Part shown: one piece after another, positions 1-6,358 of the stretch
Position numbering within the stretch: position 1 is the stretch's first letter
Layout of the letters: each line of letters begins with the position of its first letter
From: Candidatus Zixiibacteriota bacterium
GTDB lineage: Bacteria > Zixibacteria > MSB-5A5 > GN15 > PGXB01
Length of the DNA: 6,802 nucleotides
Assembly: GCA_020345705.1 (NCBI GenBank)
Contig: CP070766.1
Location: 235,631 to 242,432, forward strand
Direction of reading: 5' to 3'
Notes under the pieces: generated by a model
Database searches by the model: none
What the model was told of the DNA's origin: nothing
What the model saw: only the letters and a program-made list of their open reading frames with translations
Program-made: the position numbers and the translations under genes

Positions 1-46
1 AAGAGGGGCCGGAGCCTGACTGCTACTGATAGCTCGCTGGCCTGCT

Positions 47-82
47 GAAGAAATAGAGGGCGACCCGACCGGGCCGCCCTCT
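47..82 (-). terminator. Rho-independent terminator after the glycosyltransferase-like gene
   Basis: AGAGGGCG (minus strand, 75-82) pairs perfectly with CGCCCTCT (55-62). Inside it a further three G-C pairs close a four-base loop after one mismatch. On the minus strand the stem is followed by ATTTCTTC (47-54), a T-rich tail. It lies about 60 bases past the stop codon at 145, which suits termination of leftward transcription. On the plus strand the tail is poor, so it is probably one-directional. Confidence 0.7.
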
Positions 83-144
83 GGCTTTGGTGCGGGCATT
101 CCTGCCGGGACCGGGACACAAAAATCCGGACCGGCACTGCCCGG

Positions 145-1218
145 TTATTCCTTGCCGAGTCGTTGTTTGAGCCAGGCGACGATATTCGCCGGGCCTTTGA
201 GCTTTTTGCTCCACTCGGGGTCGGGATTTCGAAAATATATATCATAGCGAAGCGTGACAATATCGTCAATCGAGTCAAAAGCCTTCTCGGCTTCCCACTG
301 CTGATGGAAAAATATCGGATAATTATAATCCTCGGAGAGCTCAACCATCTGGCTTCGATCAATCAGATTAAGGACCGCTCCCACCAGGGCCGTCTGGTGA
401 ATGAAGATTCGATTGGTAACATCGTCCCGGCACATCTGCGCCAGAATCGAATCACTGTACAGGACGGTAAAATCCTCGCCCCACTTCCTCAGAATGCCTT
501 TCTCCGGCCTGACAACCAGCAGTCCGGCGTTGAAATAGGCCCGGATTTTCTGCCGGTCCGCCGGGGTAACCATCGGAAACAGCGCCTCGTCATCGATTCC
601 CAGCTTCTCATAGATGCGGCTCCAGAAGGCATTCGGCTTTTCACCGTACAGCGAGCCGGAGCGATTATGCATCACCGGACGATAGGCATAGCTGACCGCC
701 TTATCGAGCATGAAATCCTTCGGCTCCTGCAGGACAATGGTGTCTTCATCCATCCAGACCAGCACCGCCGCCTTCCCCTCGGCGGCCGCCTCGGCTTCCC
801 CGGCCGCAAACACTTTCCCGGCGAAGTAGAACCAGAGCGCCTCGTTAGGTGCGTGGCTGGTCTTAATTTCCACGCCTAACACCGAAAACTTTTTAATGAG
901 GTCCGCGTTGAGTTCGTCGAAATCCTCGGGTACGTACACCCAGACGGGAGCATCTTTGAACCGACCCGCAAACTCGCGAATGCTCTCGGCCAGGAAATAA
1001 GCATACCTGAGGCCTTCTTCGGACTCGGCGTACGCGGCAAAAATGACGGATCGAGGCTCGCCCGCGGCAGGCTCCGTCTCGGGCTTCCCGGAAACCTCGG
1101 GTGATTTCTCTTCATCGGACTGGTAATTCATTGGTTTATCTCCTGCGGGCTGGTTATAAGTAACACCGAAATGTAAGACAAATGACAACACGGAGAATAT
1201 ACAAACGATCGCGGACAT
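145..1218 (-). CDS. GT-A/GT8-like glycosyltransferase-type protein
   Basis: A 357-residue protein. From about residue 57 it looks like a GT-A-fold glycosyltransferase: a first strand SVIFAAYAES (57-66), a DxD-like metal/nucleotide-sugar motif in VWMDEDTIVLQEP (154-166), and YFNAGLLVVRP (228-238), which resembles the FNAG segment of GT8-type enzymes, then IHQTALVGAVL (273-283), like the acceptor-side DQ region. Donor and acceptor cannot be told. Residues 1-20 are hydrophobic without N-terminal basic residues, giving a weak signal or anchor, followed by a polar, acidic and Pro-rich linker (about 23-56). The ATG at 1218 has GGGAGG (1225-1230) at six bases and is preferred over the GTG at 1233. 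A second ATG at 1131 also has AGGAG (1140-1144) at eight bases; it would give a cytosolic 328-residue form with the whole domain. The gene is separated from the redox operon by 217 bases and is followed by a terminator, so it is probably a separate unit. Confidence 0.7.
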   Translation of the reverse strand: MSAIVCIFSVLSFVLHFGVTYNQPAGDKPMNYQSDEEKSPEVSGKPETEPAAGEPRSVIFAAYAESEEGLRYAYFLAESIREFAGRFKDAPVWVYVPEDFDELNADLIKKFSVLGVEIKTSHAPNEALWFYFAGKVFAAGEAEAAAEGKAAVLVWMDEDTIVLQEPKDFMLDKAVSYAYRPVMHNRSGSLYGEKPNAFWSRIYEKLGIDDEALFPMVTPADRQKIRAYFNAGLLVVRPEKGILRKWGEDFTVLYSDSILAQMCRDDVTNRIFIHQTALVGAVLNLIDRSQMVELSEDYNYPIFFHQQWEAEKAFDSIDDIVTLRYDIYFRNPDPEWSKKLKGPANIVAWLKQRLGKE

Positions 1219-1224
1219 ATCGTT

Positions 1225-1230
1225 CCTCCC
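1225..1230 (-). promoter_or_regulatory. Ribosome binding site for the start at 1218
   Basis: GGGAGG on the minus strand lies six bases before the ATG at 1218. It supports inclusion of the hydrophobic N-terminus, although AGGAG at 1140-1144 equally supports an internal start at 1131. Confidence 0.55.
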
Positions 1231-1313
1231 CACTCACACATTACGGTCCGGCCATTTATTAAATCATAATTTCTGAGGCGAATCCTAAATCGCGGATTTC
1301 CAGTGAAGAATAT

Positions 1314-1332
1314 ACGACAATACTGCTGTCGT
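1314..1332. repeat. 19-base imperfect palindrome, possible operator
   Basis: ACGACA and TGTCGT form a six-base inverted repeat around a seven-base centre, with seven of nine pairs matching overall. It covers the -10 element and part of the spacer of the candidate promoter at 1317-1345, which is where a repressor site would sit. A chance palindrome of this quality is possible. Confidence 0.35.
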
Positions 1333-1345
1333 TGTTTCCCTGCAA
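1317..1345 (-). promoter_or_regulatory. Candidate sigma70-like promoter upstream of the glycosyltransferase-like gene
   Basis: On the minus strand TTGCAG (1340-1345) and TATTGT (1317-1322) are separated by 17 bases, each matching the sigma70 consensus at four of six positions. It lies about 100 bases upstream of the start codon at 1218, in the only sizeable intergenic gap of the window (1219-1435). The match is modest and the organism's promoter preferences are unknown. Confidence 0.25.
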
Positions 1346-1435
1346 TTCTATGATTGTTCGGATGACGGTGACAATGGCCCGGTCACGGGAAGGGCACTCC
1401 GGAACGAATTTCAGTGCCGGAAAGAAACGAAACGC

Positions 1436-1816
1436 CTACCCGATCAGCTCCCTGACTTTGTTGAGCAGCCCCTCTTTCTCAACCGGCTTTTCGAAATAGG
1501 CGGCCGGGGGGTCAACCTGCTTGCGGCGCTCGATAAAGCGCTTGAACTCGGGCGAAACTCCGGTAATCATTACCACCGGAATATCCCTGGTCTCTTCCGT
1601 TTCGTGCAGGTTCCGGTACATCTTAATGCCCGATTCTTTATCCATGGTGATATCAAGGGTTATCAGGTCCGGATGCTCCGCCCTGGCTTTTTCAAAGCCG
1701 TCGAAGCCGTCATAAGCAACCGTCGTGGTGTAGCCGTTATCCTCGAAAAAAGCGGTCAGCCATTCCACCATATCCGGTTCGTCTTCGACAATGAGAATCT
1801 TCTTTTTATGCTCCAT
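1436..1816 (-). CDS. Single-domain response regulator (CheY-like)
   Basis: A 126-residue protein that is one complete receiver domain with no output domain. Active-site residues are all present: Glu11/Asp12 in the acidic pocket, phosphoacceptor Asp55 in LITLDITM, switch Thr85 in MITG, and Lys110 in EKPV. Without a DNA-binding or enzyme domain it must act by protein-protein contact or as a phosphorelay intermediate. Its switch-to-Lys segment (PEFKRFIERR, then PPAAYFEKPV) closely matches the receiver fused to the HdrD-like protein (PELRRLIYDR, then PPPEGYMDKPV), so the two appear to be paralogues that may share the same kinase. It follows the kinase gene after 14 bases. GGGAGG (1823-1828) precedes the ATG by six bases, indicating good independent translation. 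It appears to be the last gene of the operon. Confidence 0.95.
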   Translation of the reverse strand: MEHKKKILIVEDEPDMVEWLTAFFEDNGYTTTVAYDGFDGFEKARAEHPDLITLDITMDKESGIKMYRNLHETEETRDIPVVMITGVSPEFKRFIERRKQVDPPAAYFEKPVEKEGLLNKVRELIG

Positions 1817-1830
1817 GATAGACCTCCCGT

Positions 1831-3267
1831 TTATTCTGAGGCTTTGATTTCAATATTTCCGCCCGCCGGACGACGCCGTGGAATTGTCACGACAAAGCGG
1901 CTTCCGACACCTTCTTCAGATTCGATATCTATCCTGCCGCCGTGCGCCTGAGCGATCTTGTTGGAAATAAACAGACCCAGCCCCGTCCCGCCGGCGCCTT
2001 TTGAAGAAAAGAACATGCTGAACGCCTTCTCCCGGCTTTCCCGATCCATGCCTATCCCGTTATCCTCGAATTCGATGAGGACCGTGTCGGTATTGCCTTT
2101 CAATCTCACAGTCACGTTATGATCATTTTTTTTCGTATCGATGCGGCAGGCATCAAGAGAATTCTCCAGGAGATTTACAAGCATCGATCTGAGGGCATGC
2201 GGGTCTGCCTCAAAACGATCAATGCTCTCCTCGATATCGTACCGGAATTCAACATCCAGCTGCTTCGCTTTCTCAGCCATCATGCTGCAAACGTCTTCGA
2301 TAAACTCCTTTGCCGATATGGTCTCCCAATTGGGTTCCCGATCCTTGGCATAGTAAAGCATGTTCATGACCATGCTACGGATGCGGTCAACGTTGCGCAG
2401 GGCAATTTCCCAGCCGCGGTTGATTCTTTCCCGATCATCCCGCTTGAGACCGGAGTTGACCAGATAAATGCCCCCGTCAAGTCCGTTAAGAAGACCCTTG
2501 ATGCCGTGAGAGATTGAACCGATCAGAAGTCCTATCGAGCCCAGTTTGTCCTGGAGCTGGCGTATTTGCGTGATGTCCGTACTCATCTCAATAACTCTGT
2601 CAACTTGGCCGGAAGAGTCTCGGATGGGTGCCGTACACACCAGAACGTTCATCTGTTTTTCATCACGGGCCGTGACCACTTCTTCGTGCATCCGAACTTC
2701 ACCGTCCTCGAAGGTCTGCCTGACAATACACGGGAGACACTCCTGGGTGCGGTGCTTGTAAACTTCATAGCACTTGCTGCCGTACGACGTGCCGAAGGCC
2801 TCCCGATGCTGCCGGTTGGCTTCAAGAATGCGAAGGTCTTTGTCCTGGATTGATATGTAGCACGGCACCTCCTCGAACAAGAGCCGGTACCGTTCCTGGC
2901 TGTCGCGAAGCTGGTTCTGGAGAAGCTTGATGTCGGTTACATCGGTTGACATCTCCATCACCGAGGTTATTCGCCCGGCTTTGTCGCGTATGGGTGTTGT
3001 GTAAACAATCACCCAGACCTCCCGGCCGTCAAGGGTTCGTACCAGTTCCTCCTGTGAGTGCGGCAATCCGTCGCGGAAAGTCCTTTCGACCGGGCAGGCT
3101 TCGCATTTTTCGGGACGCTGCTTATAAACCTGATAGCAGTGTCGCCCCTCAAAATCGCCGAACTCCTGCACGAATCTCTGGTTGGCATCGATAATTCGAA
3201 GTTCCCGATCCTGCAGGGTCAGGAAACACGGCATCGAATCGAAGTAGCCTTTGTAAATATCATCCAT
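1831..3267 (-). CDS. Soluble histidine kinase with two four-cysteine PAS domains
   Basis: A 478-residue sensor kinase with no membrane segment. PAS1 spans about 6-112 and PAS2 about 125-234; each ends with an EMSTD(V/I)T motif. Each PAS has the same four cysteines: Cys14, 44, 55, 58 and Cys136, 166, 177, 180, all offset by exactly 122 residues. The HisKA helix contains ISHGIKGLLNGL with His254 as likely phosphoacceptor. The ATPase domain shows the N box NLLENSLDA (364-372), the G1 box EDNGIGMD (401-408) and the G2 box GTGLGL (427-432), all intact, so it should be active. The ATG at 3267 was chosen because the PAS domain starts right after it and it lies 22 bases past the stop of the HdrD-like gene. 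No clear Shine-Dalgarno is visible, and translation may be coupled. An upstream TTG at 3327 would overlap that gene and add an Arg-rich stretch that looks like a frame artefact. The Cys set suggests redox or metal sensing. Likely partners are the adjacent response regulator and the receiver on the HdrD-like protein. Confidence 0.93.
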   Translation of the reverse strand: MDDIYKGYFDSMPCFLTLQDRELRIIDANQRFVQEFGDFEGRHCYQVYKQRPEKCEACPVERTFRDGLPHSQEELVRTLDGREVWVIVYTTPIRDKAGRITSVMEMSTDVTDIKLLQNQLRDSQERYRLLFEEVPCYISIQDKDLRILEANRQHREAFGTSYGSKCYEVYKHRTQECLPCIVRQTFEDGEVRMHEEVVTARDEKQMNVLVCTAPIRDSSGQVDRVIEMSTDITQIRQLQDKLGSIGLLIGSISHGIKGLLNGLDGGIYLVNSGLKRDDRERINRGWEIALRNVDRIRSMVMNMLYYAKDREPNWETISAKEFIEDVCSMMAEKAKQLDVEFRYDIEESIDRFEADPHALRSMLVNLLENSLDACRIDTKKNDHNVTVRLKGNTDTVLIEFEDNGIGMDRESREKAFSMFFSSKGAGGTGLGLFISNKIAQAHGGRIDIESEEGVGSRFVVTIPRRRPAGGNIEIKASE

Positions 3268-3289
3268 TTGGCACACTAAGCAATTACGC

Positions 3290-5047
3290 TCAGGCTTCCG
3301 AGGATTTCTTCTCGTGCGCCGTCTCAAGAATCTTGCGCACGTTTAAGAGCAATCCATCCTCCGTTACCGGCTTGTCCATGTATCCCTCCGGCGGCGGCAC
3401 CGGGCGGTCATATATCAGACGCCGCAGCTCCGGCCGACCGGTTATAATGCAAACCGGGATCCTCTTCAGATCCGAGTCGGCTCGCATCTCCTCAAAAACT
3501 TCCTTGCCCGACTTCCCGGGCATGGCAATATCCAGCGTAATCAGATTCGGTTTCTCCCGGCGGGCCAGTTCAAGCGCCTCATCACCGGAGTAAGCTCTGG
3601 AGACGGATGCCCCATGGTCCTCAAGCACCGCCGAAACAAAGGTCACGAAATCGGGCTCGTCGTCGGTAACCAGTATCCGGTAGCCCTTCAGAACGTTGTC
3701 TTCAGCCATGACCGGAACCGCTTCAACCGGAACAGCGACCTTCTTTTCAACCACAACCGCGTTGGCGACCAGATTGACCAGCTGGGTAACCTGCATGCCC
3801 AGCTTGTAGTGCCTGATCAGGTCGGTTAAACCGTCCACGCAGTTGTGACAAGAAGTCACGACAATCTCGGCCCCGGTGTCCTTCATCTGATTGGCTTTAG
3901 TGACGGCCGATTTGAGCCTTTGTGGGGTATACTCGGACATGGACATCGCCCCCCCGCCTCCGGTGCAGCAGTAGTTTTCAGCCCGGTTCGGATACATCTC
4001 GCGAAAATCCTCGACAACCAGCGAAAGCAGCTCGCGCGGTTCCTCGAACAACCCGCAGCTTCGGGCATTGTTGCAGGAATCATGGAATGTCACGGGAATT
4101 TTATTCTTCGTCTTGTCGACCCGGATACGGCCCTCTTTGATGTAGCGGAGCATCGTGAGCACCGAGCTTTCCATCTCGAACTCCACGTCCATCCCGGCCC
4201 AATTCGGCGCCTCGCATCGGGTCGATCGGTAACCGTGACCGCACTCGGAAATAACCAGTTTACCGCCGCGAAGCTCGACGACCTTTTCATATAACCTTCG
4301 GCCCACGGCCCCGCCGAGGTCGTCATCACCCGAGAACAGCCCGAAATTGGTCATGTCCCAGCACTCGCTCGGCATCGTCCAGTTTTCCCCGGCCACATAG
4401 AAGATCTTGGCGGCGTCGGAAATCGTGCGCGGGTCATATTTGATCTCTCTGGGATTGATTGAGTAAACAACATCCGCATCCATCTTATCAATCGGAATCC
4501 TGACGGCCGGATCGCCAAGCTCATCCTCCAGCTCGTCCGACAGCCAGTCAAGAGTCTCGACATAGTCCTCTTTCAGCACACCCATCTGATTGCCGATTTC
4601 CCACTGGTCCTTGCTTACGATCGCGACCCCTTCGGGCATGACGCCGACGGACACCAGAAGACCGCGTGCCATCCGATTAAAGGTGGCATAATCGACGCCC
4701 ATCGGGCAGTTCAGCGAACACCGGCGGCAGTTGGTACATTTCCCGAAGACGGTATCCTTCAGCTCGTTCAGCTCCTCGTCGGTGTATAGGCTTTTGGCCT
4801 TCACCCACCACGGCAAAATCCTACCCGTCCAGTCAAAATGCCGCTTAAAAAACTTCCTGACCTGATCCGCCTTATAAGCCGGGGCGTATGTAGGATCGCC
4901 GGGATTGGCCAGAACATAATGACAGGCTTCCGTACACAAACCGCAGTGAACACAGGCTACCAGTGAAGCAACCATCTGCCGGTTGAGTTTCTTGCCCATC
5001 CGCTCTATAACTTTTTCAGCCTTGTATGATCTCTTTCGATTGCCCAT
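3290..5047 (-). CDS. HdrD/DsrK-like Fe-S oxidoreductase fused to a receiver domain
   Basis: A 585-residue protein with two parts. Residues 1-430 resemble HdrD/DsrK/TmcB-type electron-transfer subunits. Two ferredoxin-type [4Fe-4S] motifs are seen at Cys32/35/38/42 (CVHCGLC-TEAC) and Cys104/107/110/114 (CTNCRRCSLNCP). There follow a degenerate first CCG region (Cys269, Cys278) and a full CCG domain: Cys325, Cys360-Cys361 and Cys400/Cys403, the ligand pattern for a non-cubane [4Fe-4S] cluster active in disulfide chemistry. A Val/Pro/Ala-rich linker (about 430-455) leads to a complete receiver domain (457-573) with Asp462/Asp463, phosphoacceptor Asp506, switch Thr536 and Lys559. All receiver active-site residues are present, so phosphorylation is plausible. 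No signal peptide is seen, so it should be a cytoplasmic subunit docked on the cytochrome b encoded just upstream. The natural substrate (heterodisulfide, DsrC-like protein or other) cannot be told from sequence. GGAG at 5054-5057 supports the ATG at 5047. The HdrD-receiver fusion is unusual. Confidence 0.92.
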   Translation of the reverse strand: MGNRKRSYKAEKVIERMGKKLNRQMVASLVACVHCGLCTEACHYVLANPGDPTYAPAYKADQVRKFFKRHFDWTGRILPWWVKAKSLYTDEELNELKDTVFGKCTNCRRCSLNCPMGVDYATFNRMARGLLVSVGVMPEGVAIVSKDQWEIGNQMGVLKEDYVETLDWLSDELEDELGDPAVRIPIDKMDADVVYSINPREIKYDPRTISDAAKIFYVAGENWTMPSECWDMTNFGLFSGDDDLGGAVGRRLYEKVVELRGGKLVISECGHGYRSTRCEAPNWAGMDVEFEMESSVLTMLRYIKEGRIRVDKTKNKIPVTFHDSCNNARSCGLFEEPRELLSLVVEDFREMYPNRAENYCCTGGGGAMSMSEYTPQRLKSAVTKANQMKDTGAEIVVTSCHNCVDGLTDLIRHYKLGMQVTQLVNLVANAVVVEKKVAVPVEAVPVMAEDNVLKGYRILVTDDEPDFVTFVSAVLEDHGASVSRAYSGDEALELARREKPNLITLDIAMPGKSGKEVFEEMRADSDLKRIPVCIITGRPELRRLIYDRPVPPPEGYMDKPVTEDGLLLNVRKILETAHEKKSSEA

Positions 5048-5083
5048 CTATATCTCCATCCGATTTATTTTCTTTTGTCTCGT

Positions 5084-5773
5084 TCATCGTTGCTCACGGG
5101 GCTGCGGGACATGCCTCATCGGGTAAACCCCCCGGTGCCCCATGGTCTTGCCCAAGTAATATCTTGTAAAGGGGTAATAGAGGTAATGCGATATCTTGCT
5201 GAACGGCACATATACCAGGAAAAAGGCGGTCAATATGAAATACCCGAGCAGGTGCCATTCACCGCTCTCTGTGCTGTTCGGCACCGACAGATAGGCGAAA
5301 AAGAACCAGGCCGTAAGAAGAGTCAATGAGAAATAGTCATCGGGAGAGCTGATGGCCCGCATGTACTTATTGGAAAGACGCCGAACGAATCTCATGACCC
5401 CGACTATGAAGGCTGCGCCGATAATTGTCTTCAGAATAATCACCAGGGCGGCAGACTCAAGAAGTCCCGGAGCATAAGGAATAACAAAGGAAAGCCCGAT
5501 GGCCGCCGTTACTCCCAAATGAAAAATCGCAAATTGCACATACAAAAAGAACTTCGTCCGGGTGCTTTCCATGGCCCAGGGCATCGCGATATTGGCCCAG
5601 GAATAGATGAAACCTTTCCTCGGATTAGTGTTCGCTGCCCCGGTCTGGGCCTGGCGGTCCCGGCCGGCCTTAAAATGAATCAGCCAGACAAGCCGAATTA
5701 TATAAACCAGGGCCATAAAACCGAGAGCAAACTCCTGAAGGGAATGCTCAGAAAAATGCAGTAAACCACTCAT
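5084..5773 (-). CDS. NarI/HdrE/DsrM-like membrane cytochrome b subunit
   Basis: A 229-residue integral membrane protein with about five hydrophobic helices, near residues 14-33, 75-98, 104-130, 147-164 and 172-196; five helices is the count for NarI-type gamma subunits. Candidate heme-b histidines are His33 at the end of helix 1, His85 in helix 2 (FHLG), and His174 and His196 at the two ends of helix 5 (WHLLGY and FSKISHYLYYPF). The PFSK-x-x-H segment is typical of this family. Such proteins exchange electrons between the quinone pool and a cytoplasmic Fe-S partner, and the next gene encodes exactly such a partner, like HdrDE or DsrMK pairs. NarI has two His in helix 2, whereas only one is visible here, so heme number is uncertain. 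The ATG at 5773 is preceded by AGGAG (5779-5783) at five bases, and 36 bases separate the stop from the HdrD-like gene. The C-terminal tail (about 205-229) is basic and likely cytoplasmic. Confidence 0.85.
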   Translation of the reverse strand: MSGLLHFSEHSLQEFALGFMALVYIIRLVWLIHFKAGRDRQAQTGAANTNPRKGFIYSWANIAMPWAMESTRTKFFLYVQFAIFHLGVTAAIGLSFVIPYAPGLLESAALVIILKTIIGAAFIVGVMRFVRRLSNKYMRAISSPDDYFSLTLLTAWFFFAYLSVPNSTESGEWHLLGYFILTAFFLVYVPFSKISHYLYYPFTRYYLGKTMGHRGVYPMRHVPQPREQR

Positions 5774-5783
5774 AACTTCTCCT

Positions 5784-6320
5784 CTATACTCCCGAAATAC
5801 TCATAAATTCTTCATGAAAGGGCTTGTACTCCCGCATGTCGAGCAGGCAGACGACGACGTCGTTAATTCTGGTGTCCCCCGACAGATACTCGGATATCGT
5901 CTTCAGGGTTATCGCCGCACTCGTCTTCACCGGGACGCCGTAGAAACCGACCCCCATCGCCGGAAAAGCAATGGCTTTGATGCCCTCTTCTTCCGCTTTC
6001 TTCAGGCAGTTCAGAATCGTTGACCGCAGCTTGCCTTCCTGACCTTCTTCTTGGAATTTGGGTCCGACGGCGTGAATAATGAAGTTGGCCTTCATTTCAC
6101 CGGCCGAGCTCACCACTGCTTCGGTAGTCTGCAGCATCCCGAACCGCTTCAACTCTTCCTGGACGGTCGGCCCGCCGCGAACCGATATCGCTGTCCCATA
6201 ACCGGCGCCGAGCAAAAGATCATTCCGGGCGTAATAAACAAATGACTCAATCTCCAGGTCGGTGATGTCACCTTTCACTAATCTGAAAGAATGGCTGTTT
6301 ATTTTCAGTTGATCAGACAT
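5784..6320 (-). CDS. Macro-domain protein (ADP-ribose-binding fold)
   Basis: This is a 178-residue protein that is essentially one macro domain. Family landmarks are visible in order: GDIT (17-20), the first ligand loop YARNDLLLGAGYGTA (30-44), HAVGP (83-87), and the second ligand loop FPAMGVGFYGVP (119-130), which matches the usual P-A-(I/M)-G-x-G-x-Y-G-x-P phosphate loop. Macro domains bind ADP-ribose or related nucleotides, and some remove ADP-ribose from proteins. Here the usual N-A-A-N loop reads YARN, so the first Asn is Tyr, and the Gly-rich loop is one residue short and lacks the Asp used for catalysis in MacroD-type hydrolases. It may therefore be a binder or sensor, or use another mechanism. 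There is no signal peptide, so it should be cytoplasmic. Its stop codon lies only 10 bases before the cytochrome b gene, implying translational linkage. The start was chosen by the Shine-Dalgarno site at 6329-6334. Confidence 0.9.
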   Translation of the reverse strand: MSDQLKINSHSFRLVKGDITDLEIESFVYYARNDLLLGAGYGTAISVRGGPTVQEELKRFGMLQTTEAVVSSAGEMKANFIIHAVGPKFQEEGQEGKLRSTILNCLKKAEEEGIKAIAFPAMGVGFYGVPVKTSAAITLKTISEYLSGDTRINDVVVCLLDMREYKPFHEEFMSISGV

Positions 6321-6328
6321 AACGCTCA

Positions 6329-6334
6329 CTCCCC
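6329..6334 (-). promoter_or_regulatory. Ribosome binding site setting the macro-domain start
   Basis: On the minus strand GGGGAG lies eight bases before the ATG at 6320. This favours that ATG over the in-frame TTG at 6362, which overlaps the previous gene's stop codon and would add 14 residues (MRNEICNLFWGVSV) not expected in a macro domain. Confidence 0.65.
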
Positions 6335-6358
6335 AAAATAGATTGCATATCTCATTCC

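Noticed and set aside
163..879. Long plus-strand open frame of 238 codons opposite the glycosyltransferase-like gene
   Set aside because: It is the antisense shadow of a gene with clear motifs, has no recognisable domain, and no other plus-strand gene is supported in the window.
1368..1386. Inverted repeat GTGAC/GTCAC with a nine-base centre
   Set aside because: Five pairs with a long loop are expected by chance in a gap of this size, and it does not align with the promoter candidate.
1393..1418. Hairpin (GGCACT/AGTGCC, 14-base loop) just downstream of the response regulator, as a terminator
   Set aside because: The stem is only six pairs with a long loop, and the T-rich stretch lies before rather than after it on the minus strand. 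It may still slow transcription, but it is not a convincing intrinsic terminator.
3268..3327. Extension of the histidine kinase to a TTG at 3327, overlapping the HdrD-like gene
   Set aside because: The extra 20 residues begin with an Arg-rich stretch typical of reading another gene's codons out of frame, there is no good ribosome binding site, and the PAS domain starts just after the ATG at 3267.
3845..4294. Plus-strand open frame of 149 codons opposite the HdrD-like gene
   Set aside because: It lies opposite the CCG region of a strongly supported Fe-S protein and shows no domain; it is a codon-bias shadow.
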